Positions 39,888 to 53,149 of a stretch of 64,000 nucleotides of DNA are shown piece after piece (the stretch's first letter is position 1; each line of letters begins with the position of its first letter). Source of the stretch: Streptomyces eurythermus (GTDB lineage Bacteria; Actinomycetota; Actinomycetes; Streptomycetales; Streptomycetaceae); NCBI RefSeq assembly GCF_014649115.1, contig NZ_BMSK01000010.1:283050-347049 (forward strand), read 5' to 3'. Below the pieces are notes generated by a model, which was given only the letters and a program-made list of their open reading frames with translations, had not been told where the DNA came from and searched no databases. A program made the position numbers and the translations under genes.

Positions 39888-40490
39888 ATGCCGCTGCACG
39901 TGCCCCCTGCCCCCGCGCCCGCCCTGCGCTCCGTCCTCACCGCCCTCGGTTCTCCCACCGCGGTCCGTGAGGCGCGCACTCCTTCCCTGCGCGCCGCGCA
40001 GGGGCCCGCGACACCCGAGCTCCCCCTGCCGGTCCATGTGTGGGACCGCATCTCCGAACAAGGCCTGTCCGCGACCCGGCTGGCCGGCTGGCGCTTCCTG
40101 ATCCGGTGCGGCGACCGGGCGGTGGCCGCGGCCGACACCATGCTCACCCCTGACGGCTGGACCTTCTCGCACTTCTTCGAAGGCCCGTACATCGCCTCCA
40201 CCGAACGCGCCCTGAAGCAGGCCGAGGCACTCCAACTCCCGTACCAGCCAAGGCTGTTGTCCGTACCGGGGCTGTATATGCTCACCCTGTGGCTGCACGG
40301 CGACCACTCCGGCGACGGCACCGGGGGCCATCCGGCCGCCACCGATCTGCTCGTCCCGCTGGCCCCGGCCCCGCCTGGCATTCCGGCCCACCGTCCCTTC
40401 CGTGTCGCCGAGTTGCTTCCGGTGCTGACCCAGCGGGTGACTCCGCTCCCGCTGCTCGGCCCGACCGCGCTCGGCTCACCCGCCGCCTGA
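39888..40490 (+). CDS. Hypothetical protein, Streptomyces-type
   Basis: A 200-residue protein with a Pro/Ala-rich start and a folded middle (LPVHVWDRISEQGLSATRLAGWRFLIRCG; GWTFSHFFEGPYIASTERALKQAEAL). The middle looks soluble and globular. I do not recognise a family with known function. A GAGAGG ribosome site precedes the ATG, and a strong terminator follows 12 bp after the stop, which supports a real single-gene unit. Confidence 0.65.
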   Translation: MPLHVPPAPAPALRSVLTALGSPTAVREARTPSLRAAQGPATPELPLPVHVWDRISEQGLSATRLAGWRFLIRCGDRAVAAADTMLTPDGWTFSHFFEGPYIASTERALKQAEALQLPYQPRLLSVPGLYMLTLWLHGDHSGDGTGGHPAATDLLVPLAPAPPGIPAHRPFRVAELLPVLTQRVTPLPLLGPTALGSPAA

Positions 40491-40502
40491 CCGACACCCG
40501 CC

Positions 40503-40532
40503 TACCCCGCTTCCCGTCCGGGAAGCGGGGTA
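40503..40532 (+). terminator. Strong hairpin after the 39888-40490 gene
   Basis: Perfect 13-bp arms TACCCCGCTTCCC / GGGAAGCGGGGTA with a GTCC loop. Confidence 0.85.
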
Positions 40533-40550
40533 CGGCTGTTTCCGGGGCGC

Positions 40551-40619
40551 GGGTACGGCCGCTCCGTGGCCCTGGTACGGCCGCACCAGGGCCCGGGTAC
40601 GGCCGCTCCGTGGCCCTGG
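40551..40619. repeat. 25-bp direct repeat with internal hairpin
   Basis: GGGTACGGCCGCTCCGTGGC plus CCTGG occurs at 40551-40575 and 40595-40619 (44-bp period). Between them lies CCCTGGT/ACCAGGG, a 7-bp-arm hairpin (40570-40591). The gap 40491-40802 holds nothing else that I can see apart from the terminator. Confidence 0.7.
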
Positions 40620-40802
40620 CCGGCCGGACTAGTCCCTTCCGGCCAGGGCGAACCACCCGAAGTGACCGGGGGGTTGGGCTGAACCGCCCGCGCGGGTGAC
40701 GCGTCATGAACCTGTGAGAAGCGGTGGTGGGAAAACCCTGCGGAATGACACGCAGGAGAGAACACTGGATGCAGACCGACTCTTTCATCACGGGGGACGG
40801 AC

Positions 40803-41039
40803 ATGATCACGACAGAGCGAAAGATCCCGCCCATGTGCCAGCACAAGCCACCGTGCCCGCCAGCCGAATCCGCCGACCGGGAGTCCGCCCGCCTTGTGGC
40901 GCACCACCCGGAACAGGGCTGGAGCCTGCTGTGCAACGGCGTCCTGCTCTTCGAGGACACCGGTGAGCTGTTGCCCGACGGCCGCATCATCGCCCCGCAC
41001 CGCCCGCTCGGTGCGGAGCAGGTGATGACCGCCGCCTGA
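40803..41039 (+). CDS. DUF5999 family protein
   Basis: A 78-residue protein, typical Streptomyces DUF5999: CQHKPPCPPAESADRESARLVAHHPEQGWSLLCNGVLLFEDTGELLPDG (two motifs run together in the family). The two Cys near the start and the His pair could bind a metal. The function is unknown. The ATG at 40803 has GGGGGAC; many relatives start at the MCQH methionine (40833). A terminator follows. Confidence 0.88.
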   Translation: MITTERKIPPMCQHKPPCPPAESADRESARLVAHHPEQGWSLLCNGVLLFEDTGELLPDGRIIAPHRPLGAEQVMTAA

Positions 41040-41056
41040 GCAGGCACAACAATCCA

Positions 41057-41091
41057 GGGGCCGGCCGCACACACCCGTGCGCACCGGCCCC
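41057..41091 (+). terminator. Terminator after the DUF5999 gene
   Basis: 8-bp arms GGGGCCGG / CCGGCCCC enclosing a GCAC/GTGC inner stem, 18 bp after the DUF5999 stop. The rest of the gap to 41454 (about 360 bp) shows no supported gene. Confidence 0.7.
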
Positions 41092-41454
41092 GACGCATGC
41101 CGGGCGCTACCCGCAAGCGCCGCTGCGCCGACGCCGCCCGGCTGATCTGATCCCTGGTCCGGGGGCGGACGGAGACAAAGGGGGGCCTCGACAGACGGGC
41201 ACCCCGCTCGTGCCCGTACCCGTGATGCCGGTGCCCGTGCGGAACGCCTCGGCGGTGGCCCGGGTGGTGCTCGGGGCCATCGGCTCCCTGAGCAGGGTCA
41301 CGGCCCTGCGGCGGGCCACCACGCCGGCCCGCCGGCTGGGCGCCGAGCGGTGGCCGGCGCCGGCGATACGGTCCCGTCAAGAACGGCCGCCCCGCCGTCA
41401 GGGCGCCGTCAACGGGGGGCGCTCCGGGCCGCCCGCGGGTCTACCGTTTTCCCC

Positions 41455-42012
41455 ATGGAGCACCGCGACGACACCCGTCCCCTGGCGACCGGCCGGCACC
41501 CGTCCGGCACCGCGGCCGTGGCCCACGACCGCGACTGGGCCGGGGAGGTACGCGGCGCGGTCCGCTACGCCACCGCGCTGCTCGGGCTGCTGCTGTGCCT
41601 GGACGGGGCGGCCGGCTCGCTGACCTGGTGGCGCGGTGTCCTGTGGCTGGTCACGGCCCTGCTGCTGTTCCTCGTCCTGTACCCGGCGCGCGTGTCGGCC
41701 GGCCAGGGCTGGCTGGCCTCGCGCCGCCTGGGGCGCACCCGCCGGGTCCGTACCGATCTGCTGATCGCGGTACGCCCGCTGGACGGTGTCAGCCGGCGGC
41801 TGGTGCTGCGCGACGCCTTGGGCCACCGGGCCGAGATCGACCCCGAGGTGCTGGTCCGCAACCCGGACCTGTGGTACCGGCTCGACGAGGGTGCCCGGCG
41901 CGCCGAGACCGCCGGCATCCTGCTGACCGGTACGACCGCCCTGCACGCCCTCGCCCGCCGCGTGGACCGCGAGACCGCGCTGGGCGTGTTCCGCGCGTCG
42001 GGCATGGAGTAG
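41455..42012 (+). CDS. Putative membrane protein
   Basis: A 185-residue protein with a soluble start, two adjacent hydrophobic segments (ATALLGLLLCLDG; VLWLVTALLLFLVLYP, about residues 40-80) and a basic C-terminal cytosolic part (RRLGRTRRVRTDLLIAVRPLDGVSRRL). No known domain. Codon use is typical. The ATG at 41455 is the last one before the conserved-looking body. Confidence 0.65.
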   Translation: MEHRDDTRPLATGRHPSGTAAVAHDRDWAGEVRGAVRYATALLGLLLCLDGAAGSLTWWRGVLWLVTALLLFLVLYPARVSAGQGWLASRRLGRTRRVRTDLLIAVRPLDGVSRRLVLRDALGHRAEIDPEVLVRNPDLWYRLDEGARRAETAGILLTGTTALHALARRVDRETALGVFRASGME

Positions 42013-42718
42013 CGGCTCCCGATCAGAACAGCGGCGGCCGGTACGCCGAAGACCCGGTGGTCATGGGCCTCACACACCCACGGGTTCCAGGCCCGCTCCG
42101 GCGACGGCGCGTTGTCCCGTGGGCCCGGCCGCCCCCTCCGGCGTTGTCCGGGCGCTGCCGGCCCAACCATCCGCTCCGACGATGGACGCTGTCCGGGTGC
42201 CGTAGACCCCGCAGCCCGCTCCGGCGATGTCCGGAGGCTATAGGCCCCGCAGCCCGCTCCGGACGGTGACAGTCCGGGTGCAGTACCCCGTGACTGCCCC
42301 GTGCCGCATGACACCGGCCGGCCTCGCTCACCCGGCGCGGCGCGTCCCAGCCCTCGTACCCCACGACACCCGGCGTCCTCGCCCCAGCCGACCCGCGCCC
42401 GCGCACCCCGGGCGCATGACCCGCGGCGACCCTCACCCACGCGGCGAGCGGCCAAGCCTCGTACGCCATGACACACGGTGGCCGCCGACCAGCCATCCCC
42501 GACAGCCCCGCCACCCGGTCACGCGGTCGGCGCCGGCTCGGTGCACCGGTCCCGGCCTCCCCTTCTTCGTGCGCCGCCTGCGTTCGGGGGCCATTCTTAA
42601 CGCAAGCTTGACGCCGTCGGCCCGCCGATCCGCAGGCCCGAGCGTCACTCTCTGCTTACGCTGGTGCCACCGTCCGGGTGATGGCCGGAAAGAGCCGCCG
42701 CACGTCAGGAGCACACCG
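42013..42718. repeat. Gene-free gap with short degenerate GC-rich repeats
   Basis: About 700 bp with no supported gene. CCCCGCAGCCCGCTCCGG occurs twice exactly (42207-42224, 42245-42262), and looser copies of CCGCTCCGGCGA-like and GTCCGGGTGC-like words surround it. The right end must hold the permease promoter; AGGAG at 42707-42711 is its ribosome site. Confidence 0.5.
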
Positions 42719-44671
42719 ATGGCCACGACCGAACGCCCTCCCAGTACCGGCCGCCTGCGCGCCTGGATGCTGGAGGGGCTGTCCGACCTGGCCAAGCAGC
42801 ATCCGGGTCCGCACGCCGAGCCGGAGCCCGCCCACAAGGGCCAGCGCTGGTGGCGGGTAATGTGCCTGACCGGTGTCGACTACTTCTCCACCCTCGGTTA
42901 CCAGCCAGGCATCGCGGCCCTGGCGGCCGGCCTGCTGTCACCGGTGGCGACCATCGTGCTGGTCGTCGTCACGCTGGCCGGCGCCCTGCCGGTCTACCGG
43001 CGCGTGGCCGAGGAGAGCCCGCGCGGCGAGGGGTCCATCGCGATGCTGGAGCGGCTGCTCTCCTTCTGGAAGGGCAAGCTGTTCGTCCTCACCCTGCTGG
43101 GCTTCGCGGCGACCGACTTCCTGATCACCATCACCCTCTCGGCCGCCGACGCCTCCACCCACCTGGTGGAGAACCCGCATCTGACGGAAGCCCTTCAGGG
43201 CAAGCAGATGCTGATCACCCTGTGCCTGGTGGCACTGCTCGGCGCGGTGTTCCTCAAGGGCTTCCTGGAGGCCATCGGCGTCGCGGTCGCCCTGGTCGGC
43301 GTCTATCTCCTGCTCAACGTCGTCGTCGTGATCACCGGCCTGTGGCACGTCGTCACCGCCGGGCATGTGATCACCGACTGGAGCGGTGCCCTGACCACGG
43401 AGCACGGCAACGTCTTCGTGATGATCGGCGTGGCACTGATCGTCTTCCCGAAGCTCGCCCTCGGCCTGTCCGGCTTCGAGACCGGCGTCGCCGTCATGCC
43501 GCACGTCCAGGGCGACCCCGGTGACACCGACGAGCGGCCGGCCGGCCGGATCCGGGACACCAAGAAGCTGCTGACCACCGCCGCGCTGGTGATGAGCTGC
43601 TTCCTGATCACCACCAGCTTCATCACGACGCTGCTCATCCCGGAGCGGGAGTTCAAGCCGGGCGGCGACGCCAACGGCCGCGCGCTCGCCTACCTCGCGC
43701 ACGAGTATCTCGGCAACGCCTTCGGCACGGTGTACGACGTCTCGACGATCGCCATCCTGTGGTTCGCCGGCGCCTCCGCCATGGCCGGACTGCTCAACCT
43801 GATGCCGCGCTATCTGCCCCGCTACGGCATGGCCCCGCACTGGGCCCGGGCGGTACGCCCGATGGTCATCGTTTTTACCCTGGTCGCCTTCCTGGTGACG
43901 TGGATCTTCGACGCCAACGTCGACAAGCAGGGCGGCGCCTACGCCACCGGTGTGCTGGTACTGATCAGCTCGGCCGCGATCGCGGTGACCATCGCCGCGC
44001 GCAAGGCGGGCCAGCGCGGCTGGACCCTGGCGTTCGGGGCGATCTCGGCGGTGTTCCTCTACACGACCGTGGTGAACGTCATCGAGCGTCCGGACGGTGT
44101 GAAGATCGGTGCCTGCTTCATCGTCGGGATCATGCTGATATCGCTGCTGTCCCGGCTCGCCCGCGCCTTCGAGCTGCGCGTGACCCACGTGGCGCTCGAC
44201 CCGATGGCGGAGCGGTTCGTCCGGGACATGGCCCATCGGCGCATCCGTTTCATCGCCAACAAGCCGGGGCGGCGGGACCAGGCCGAGTACCGGGACAAGG
44301 CCGAGCAGATCAGGGCCGACAACGACATGCCGGAGCAGGAGGACTTCGTCTTCGTCGAGGTCACGGTCACCGACCCGTCCGAGTTCGAGGCGGGGCTGAC
44401 CGTGCGCGGAGAGGTGCTGCACGACCGCTACCGGGTGCTGACGCTGGAGTCCGCCTCCGTCCCGAACGCTCTCGCCGCGCTGCTGCTGCACGTCCGGGAC
44501 GCCACGGGCTGCACCCCGCACATCTACTTCGAGTGGACCGAGGGCAATCCGTTCGCCAACTTCCTCCGTTTCTTCCTCTTCGGCCAGGGCGAGGTCGCCC
44601 CGGTCACCCGCGAGGTACTGCGCGAGGCGGAACCGAACCGGGACCGCCGGCCACGGGTACACACCGGCTGA
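42719..44671 (+). CDS. APC superfamily permease with C-terminal cytosolic domain
   Basis: A 650-residue transporter. A soluble ~40-residue start and about twelve membrane segments (CLTGVDYFSTLGYQPGIAALAAG begins the first, which has the APC-type unwound helix) precede a ~150-residue cytosolic C-terminal region (from VALDPMAERFVRDMAHRRIRF on). Members carry amino acids or potassium; the long soluble tail recalls KimA-type K+ transporters but the sequence similarity is not strong by eye. The ATG at 42719 follows AGGAG. Monocistronic. Confidence 0.85.
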   Translation: MATTERPPSTGRLRAWMLEGLSDLAKQHPGPHAEPEPAHKGQRWWRVMCLTGVDYFSTLGYQPGIAALAAGLLSPVATIVLVVVTLAGALPVYRRVAEESPRGEGSIAMLERLLSFWKGKLFVLTLLGFAATDFLITITLSAADASTHLVENPHLTEALQGKQMLITLCLVALLGAVFLKGFLEAIGVAVALVGVYLLLNVVVVITGLWHVVTAGHVITDWSGALTTEHGNVFVMIGVALIVFPKLALGLSGFETGVAVMPHVQGDPGDTDERPAGRIRDTKKLLTTAALVMSCFLITTSFITTLLIPEREFKPGGDANGRALAYLAHEYLGNAFGTVYDVSTIAILWFAGASAMAGLLNLMPRYLPRYGMAPHWARAVRPMVIVFTLVAFLVTWIFDANVDKQGGAYATGVLVLISSAAIAVTIAARKAGQRGWTLAFGAISAVFLYTTVVNVIERPDGVKIGACFIVGIMLISLLSRLARAFELRVTHVALDPMAERFVRDMAHRRIRFIANKPGRRDQAEYRDKAEQIRADNDMPEQEDFVFVEVTVTDPSEFEAGLTVRGEVLHDRYRVLTLESASVPNALAALLLHVRDATGCTPHIYFEWTEGNPFANFLRFFLFGQGEVAPVTREVLREAEPNRDRRPRVHTG

Positions 44672-44894
44672 GCCACCCGTCCGTCCCCCACGGCTTGGCC
44701 ACCGCCCGCATCCGGCGCCCCGGCGTGACCACACGTCACCCCCGCCGCCACGCGGGCCCGCCCCCGACACCCTTCCCCCCGGCCACCGTCTCCGGGACCG
44801 CACCTCCAGCCGCCCGAAGCCGAGCCGGCCGTGTATCCCCACGCGGTCGGCCCCCCACACATGGTTTTCGGCGCTTGGCTCTATCGTGACGGGC

Positions 44895-45290
44895 ATGCAG
44901 TCCTACACGATCGGCCAGGCCGCGCGGCTGCTCGGCGTCAGCCCCGACACCGCCCGCCGCTGGGCCGACGCCGGCCGGGTGGCCACCCACCGCGACGAGT
45001 CCGGGCGCCGGCTCATCGACGGCAGGGACCTCGCCGCGTTCTCCGTCGAACTCGCCAAGGGTGACGGCGGCGAGGAAGAGACCTCGTACACCTCCGTCCG
45101 CAACGCTTTCCCCGGCATCGTCACCGCGATCAAGCTCGGCGATGTCGCCGCCCAGGTGGAGATCCAGGCGGGTCCGCACCGGCTCGTCTCGCTGCTGACC
45201 CGGGAGGCCGTGGAGGAACTGGGCCTGGAGGTCGGCATGGAGGCCACCGCGCGCGTGAAGTCGACGAACGTACACATCGACCGCGTCTGA
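44895..45290 (+). CDS. HTH-TOBE molybdate-responsive regulator
   Basis: A 131-residue protein with an N-terminal MerR/excisionase-like helix-turn-helix (YTIGQAARLLGVSPDTARRWADAGRV) joined to a C-terminal Mop/TOBE domain (SVRNAFPGIVTAIKLGDVAAQVEI...LGLEVGMEATARVKSTNVHI). TOBE domains bind molybdate or tungstate, so it probably senses molybdate and controls the mod genes 213 bp downstream, doing the job of ModE with a different DNA-binding domain. Start ATG 44895; the GTG at 44886 is possible. Confidence 0.88.
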   Translation: MQSYTIGQAARLLGVSPDTARRWADAGRVATHRDESGRRLIDGRDLAAFSVELAKGDGGEEETSYTSVRNAFPGIVTAIKLGDVAAQVEIQAGPHRLVSLLTREAVEELGLEVGMEATARVKSTNVHIDRV

Positions 45291-45503
45291 CCGGCGCGCC
45301 GTCGACGCCCTCGTCGCCGCCGCGGCCGCTCCCCCCTACGCCACGCCGTACGAACGCACATGCAAGCCAGAACCCTCGTACTCCCGGCTCATGCGAACCG
45401 ACAGGAGACATGTGCCTCGCAGATGCGGCAGTATCATCGCCGCACGGCCGATCAACGGGCGTGCCCGGGCGCGACCGTTGTCCAAGAACCGAGGAGTCGA
45501 TCC

Positions 45504-46343
45504 GTGATGACCCGTTCCGTGCGCCGGACCCGGCGGACGCTGCGACTGGCCGGTGCCGGAGCCGCCGCCGCACTGGCCCTGAGCGCCTGCTCCTCCTCTG
45601 CGGACTCGTCCGGCGCGTCGGGCGCCGGGGCGTCCGGGTCCGCGGGCGCGTCGGCTTCCCCGGAACTGTCCGGCACGGTCACCGTGTTCGCCGCCGCCTC
45701 CCTGAAGGAGAGCTTCACGACCCTGGGCGAGGAGTTCGAGCACCGGCACCCCGGGACCAAGGTCAGCTTCAACTTCAGCGGCAGCGACGCCCTCGCCGCG
45801 AGCATCACCGGCGGCGCCCCCGCCGACGTCTTCGCCGCCGCCAGCCCCAGGACGATGAAGACCGTGACGGACGCGGGAGCGGCGTCCGGCGCCCCGGTCA
45901 CCTTCGTGCGCAACCAGCTGGAGATCGCCACCCGGCCGGGCAACCCCGCGAAGGTGTCCTCCCTGAAGGACCTCACCAAGTCCGGGCTGAAGGTCGTCCT
46001 GTGCGACAAGACCGTGCCCTGCGGCGCCGCCGCGCGAAAGGCCCTGGACGCCGCCGGGATCGAACTCACCCCGGTCTCCTACGAACAGGACGTCAAGAGC
46101 GCCCTGAACAAGGTGCGACTGGACGAGGCGGACGCCGCGGTCGTCTACAAGACCGATGTGAAGGCCGCGAAGGGCAAGGTGCAGGGCGTGGAGTTCCCCG
46201 AGTCCGCCGGTGCCGTCAACGACTACCCGATCACCGCGCTGAAGAACGGGCGGAACGCCGAGGCGGCCCAGGCGTTCATCACCCTCGTGCGGTCCGCCGA
46301 CGGCCAGAAGGTGCTGGGCGAGGCCGGATTCCTCAAGCCGTGA
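45504..46343 (+). CDS. modA: Molybdate ABC transporter, substrate-binding lipoprotein
   Basis: Periplasmic-type molybdate-binding protein, about 279 residues. A basic start (RSVRRTRRTLR), a hydrophobic stretch and the lipobox LSAC give a lipidated Cys near residue 29. The mature part has VTVFAAASLKESF, FNFSGSDALAASITGGAPADVFAAAS and the ModA C-terminal YPITALKNG segment. A GAGGAG site serves GTG 45504 or ATG 45507. First gene of modABC. A small dyad TGCGGC-N9-GCCGCA (45424-45444) upstream may be an operator. Confidence 0.95.
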   Translation: MMTRSVRRTRRTLRLAGAGAAAALALSACSSSADSSGASGAGASGSAGASASPELSGTVTVFAAASLKESFTTLGEEFEHRHPGTKVSFNFSGSDALAASITGGAPADVFAAASPRTMKTVTDAGAASGAPVTFVRNQLEIATRPGNPAKVSSLKDLTKSGLKVVLCDKTVPCGAAARKALDAAGIELTPVSYEQDVKSALNKVRLDEADAAVVYKTDVKAAKGKVQGVEFPESAGAVNDYPITALKNGRNAEAAQAFITLVRSADGQKVLGEAGFLKP

Positions 46344-47196
46344 CCCCGCTCGACAAGCCCGGCGCCGCGACCGGCCTCCGCACGGGCCGGCCACGACGCC
46401 GCCGCGCCGGTGCGGGGGGCCGGCGCGTGGTGCCGTTGCCGCTGCTGCTGCCGGGCCTGCTGGCGCTGGCGTTCCTGCTGCTGCCACTGCTCGCGCTGCT
46501 CGTCCGCGCGCCCTGGCGCTCCCTGCCGGAGCAGCTGGGCAGTACGGAGGTGTGGCAGGCGCTCCAGCTGTCACTGATCAGCGCCACCGCGGCGACCGCC
46601 GTGAGCCTCGTCCTCGGCGTGCCGCTGGCCTGGCTCCTGGCCCGTACGGACTTCCCCGGCCGTGGCCTGGTACGGGCCCTGGTCACCCTGCCGCTGGTGC
46701 TGCCGCCGGTCGTCGGCGGTGTGGCGCTGCTGCTGGCCCTGGGCCGCAACGGGGTCGTCGGGCGGTGGCTGGACGCGTGGTTCGGGATCACACTGCCGTT
46801 CACCACCACCGGGGTCGTGATCGCCGAGGCGTTCGTGGCGATGCCGTTCCTGGTGATCAGCGTCGAGGGCACCCTGCGCGCCGCCGACCCGCGCTACGAG
46901 GAGGCGGCCGCCACGCTCGGCGCGTCCCGCTTCACCGCGTTCCGCCGGGTCACGCTGCCGCTGATCGCGCCCGGTATCGCGGCCGGCGCGGTGCTGGCCT
47001 GGGCGCGGGCGCTCGGCGAGTTCGGCGCGACGATCACCTTCGCGGGCAACTTCCCCGGCCGCACCCAGACCATGCCCCTCTCGGTCTACCTCGCCCTCCA
47101 GAACGACCCGGAGGCCGCCATCGCCCTCAGCCTCGTGCTGCTCACCGTATCGATCGCGGTCCTGGCAGCCCTCAGGGACCGCTGGATGACAACCCC

Positions 47197-47200
<4 letters not shown>
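46340..47200 (+). CDS. modB: Molybdate ABC transporter permease
   Basis: A 286-residue inner-membrane permease with about six hydrophobic segments and the EAA loop EEAAATLGASRFTAFRRVTLPLI for contact with the ATPase. The GTG start overlaps the modA stop (GTGA) and its stop overlaps modC (ATGA), so the three are translationally coupled. The basic, Gly-rich N-terminal ~30 residues are a cytosolic extension. Confidence 0.95.
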
Positions 47201-48285
<1,085 letters not shown>

Positions 48286-48313
48286 CCGGACCCGCGCCCT
48301 ACGGTGGGTGCCC

Positions 48314-48733
48314 ATGACCCTGAGCATCCGCAACCAGCTGCCCGGCACCGTCACCGAGGTCCACGCAGGCCAGGTCATGGCCACCGTCGAGGTCCGGCTG
48401 GACGGCGGCCCGCACCTGCTGGCCGCCATCACCCTGGACGCCGCCGAGCAGCTCTCCCTCGCGCCCGGCCGGCCCGTGCACGCCCTGGTGAAGTCCACCG
48501 GGGTCGCCCTCGCCGCCCGCCGGGCCGAGGGGCTGTCCATCCGCAACCGGTTCCCCGGCACCGTCACCGAGATCCGCCCGGGCGAGGTCATGGCCTCCGT
48601 GAAGATCGCCACGGCCGCCGGCGAACTCACCGCCGTCGTCACCCGGGACGCGGTCGCCGACCTCGGCCTCTTCGTGGGCTCGGAGGTCATCGCCCTGATC
48701 AAGGCGACCGAGGTCTCACTGGCGTCCCCGTAA
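48314..48733 (+). CDS. mop: Molbindin, two Mop domains
   Basis: A 139-residue cytosolic protein made of two tandem TOBE/Mop repeats: SIRNQLPGTVTEVHAGQVMATVEV and, about 75 residues later, SIRNRFPGTVTEIRPGEVMASVKI. Such molbindins store or buffer molybdate. It lies 28 bp after modC and ends just before a strong terminator, so it is the last gene of the mod operon. Confidence 0.9.
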   Translation: MTLSIRNQLPGTVTEVHAGQVMATVEVRLDGGPHLLAAITLDAAEQLSLAPGRPVHALVKSTGVALAARRAEGLSIRNRFPGTVTEIRPGEVMASVKIATAAGELTAVVTRDAVADLGLFVGSEVIALIKATEVSLASP

Positions 48734-48741
48734 CAGCGGAA

Positions 48742-48785
48742 AAAGGCCCCGCCCGGCAGAACCCGACGTTCCGGGCGGGGCCTTT
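48742..48785. terminator. Bidirectional terminator between mop and gcvP
   Basis: Perfect 15-bp arms AAAGGCCCCGCCCGG / CCGGGCGGGGCCTTT with a 14-nt loop; A-run on the left and T-run on the right allow it to stop both convergent transcripts. Confidence 0.9.
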
Positions 48786-48799
48786 CGAACAGCGTTCGC

Positions 48800-51685
<2,886 letters not shown>

Positions 51686-51749
51686 TGCGGAGGCCTCCTG
51701 GTCTGACGCGACCTGCGAGGGGCACCCCGGCGCGGGTACCCCGACGGCC

Positions 51750-51950
51750 TCCCCCTCTGTCATCTGCACCTGAGAGCTTCACCGGACACCCGCGGGCGCC
51801 GGCTTTCACCGTCGGTGAGGGCGGGAGCCGTCGACGCCCGCCCTGCTTTCCAGAGTGACCTCGTCCGTGCGGTACGTGAGCCTGAGAGATTCCGGGGAGG
51901 AGTTGCTCCTTCGGCGCCTCCGAGGTGGTCGGAGGACTCTCCCGCGCGGG
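51750..51950 (-). promoter_or_regulatory. Tandem glycine riboswitch
   Basis: Two glycine aptamers in series in the gcvP leader. Aptamer 1 (about 51845-51948) has GCGGGAGAG, GCGCCGAAGGAGCAA, TCTCTCAGG and CTCTGGAAAGC in the right order. Aptamer 2 (about 51750-51843) has CACCGACGGTGAAAGCC, GCTCTCAGGT and GACAGAGGGGGAG. It should switch gcvP on when glycine is plentiful. The 388-bp gap 51686-52073 otherwise holds the gcvP and PRC-barrel promoters. Confidence 0.93.
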
Positions 51951-52073
51951 GTCAGCAGCCGCTGTCAGCCTACCAGCGAGGTCAATGGGGCAGTCTTCGA
52001 GTGGCCGCCTCCTCCAATGTGCTCTTTCGTAGTGCTTACGGATGAGTTGCGACCACGTGGAGGGAGAGGGACC

Positions 52074-52445
52074 GTGCAGACCGACATCGATCCGCGCAGC
52101 CTGATCGGCCGCAAGGCGTTCGACCGCGATGGCACCAAGATCGGCACGATCGACGAGGTGTACCTGGACGACGCGACCGGCGTGCCCGAGTGGGCGGCCA
52201 TACGCACCGGCCTGTTCTCCCGGGACGCCTTCGTGCCCCTGGAACCCAGCGAACTCGTCGACGGCGCCCTGCGCGTTCCCTTCGACCGCGCCCTGATCAA
52301 GAACGCCCCCGGCTTCGGGGTGGGCCGCCACCTCTCCCCCGAGCAGGAACTCCAGCTCTACCACCACTACGGCCTCGATACGGACTCCCCTCCCCCGCTC
52401 CCCGACCACGACTTCGGCAGACTGGCGGGCTCGGAGGAAACCTGA
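52074..52445 (+). CDS. PRC-barrel domain protein
   Basis: A 123-residue protein with a PRC-barrel (DPRSLIGRKAFDRDGTKIGTIDEVYLDDATGVPEWAAIRTG...FVPLEPSELVDGALRVPFDRALIKNAPG) and a C-terminal helical segment ending in an acidic tail. PRC barrels bind RNA or protein partners; in Streptomyces such small proteins are frequent and unassigned. The GTG at 52074 follows GGAGGGAGAGGG. Confidence 0.85.
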   Translation: MQTDIDPRSLIGRKAFDRDGTKIGTIDEVYLDDATGVPEWAAIRTGLFSRDAFVPLEPSELVDGALRVPFDRALIKNAPGFGVGRHLSPEQELQLYHHYGLDTDSPPPLPDHDFGRLAGSEET

Positions 52446-53149
52446 CGACACGACTCCTCCCGCGCGCCTCCCCGGTTCCGGCCGTCACCCCGACCCCGGA
52501 CCGCTCCCGACACGGCGGCCCTCCCCCATCGCCGGTTCCTCCCATTGACACGGACCTCATCGGACACGCGCCCGCCTTCAGAGCCACGCACACCTCATCA
52601 GGGCCGCCGACCTCATCAGGGATACGGGCGCCACCCAAGGCGCCGGCCTCATAGAGAACGCTGGCCCATCAAGGACGCCGGCCTCATCGAGCACGCTGGC
52701 CTCACGGGGCACGCCGACCTCATCGAGCACGCTGGCCTTACCAGGGGCGCTGGCCTTACCAGGGACGCTGGCCTCAGCGAGGACGCCGGCCTCATCGGGG
52801 ACGCTGGCGTCACCCAAGACGTGGGCCTCATCCGGGAGACAAGCCTGCTCACGGGCAAGGGCCTCATCCAGGAGAGGAGCCTCTTCTTGGGCACGGGCCT
52901 CCTCCAGGACCCTGGCCTGGCACGCCGACCTCATCGAGCACGCTGGTCTCACGGGGCACGCTGGCCTCAGCGAGGACGTCGACCTCATCGGGGACGCTGG
53001 CGTCACCCAAGACGTGGGCCTCATCCGGGAGACAAGCCTGCTCACGGGCAAGGGCCTCATCCAGGAGAGGAGCCTTTTCATGGGCACGGGCCTCCTCCAG
53101 GACCCTGGCCTCATAGGAAGCGCGGGCCTCGTCCGGAACACCGTCCTCA
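52446..53149. repeat. 18-bp tandem repeat array with a 152-bp duplication
   Basis: From about 52580 to 53150 the DNA is built of 18-bp units of the form GCYGGCCTCATCGRGGAC, more than 20 in number and degenerate. A segment of about 152 bp (52767-52918) recurs at 52960-53111, about 95% identical, offset 193 bp. All units would encode hexapeptides on either strand; on the minus strand they continue the hexapeptide tail of dinB but in a different frame. No other gene is supported between the PRC-barrel stop and dinB. Confidence 0.85.

Noticed and set aside
41040..41454. A gene on either strand between DUF5999 and the membrane protein
   Set aside because: Open frames exist on both strands but none has a recognisable domain, and codon patterns do not clearly favour one.
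51686..51769. Longer start of gcvP
   Set aside because: That start lies inside the second glycine aptamer; the ATG at 51685 has a good ribosome site and the family's normal start.
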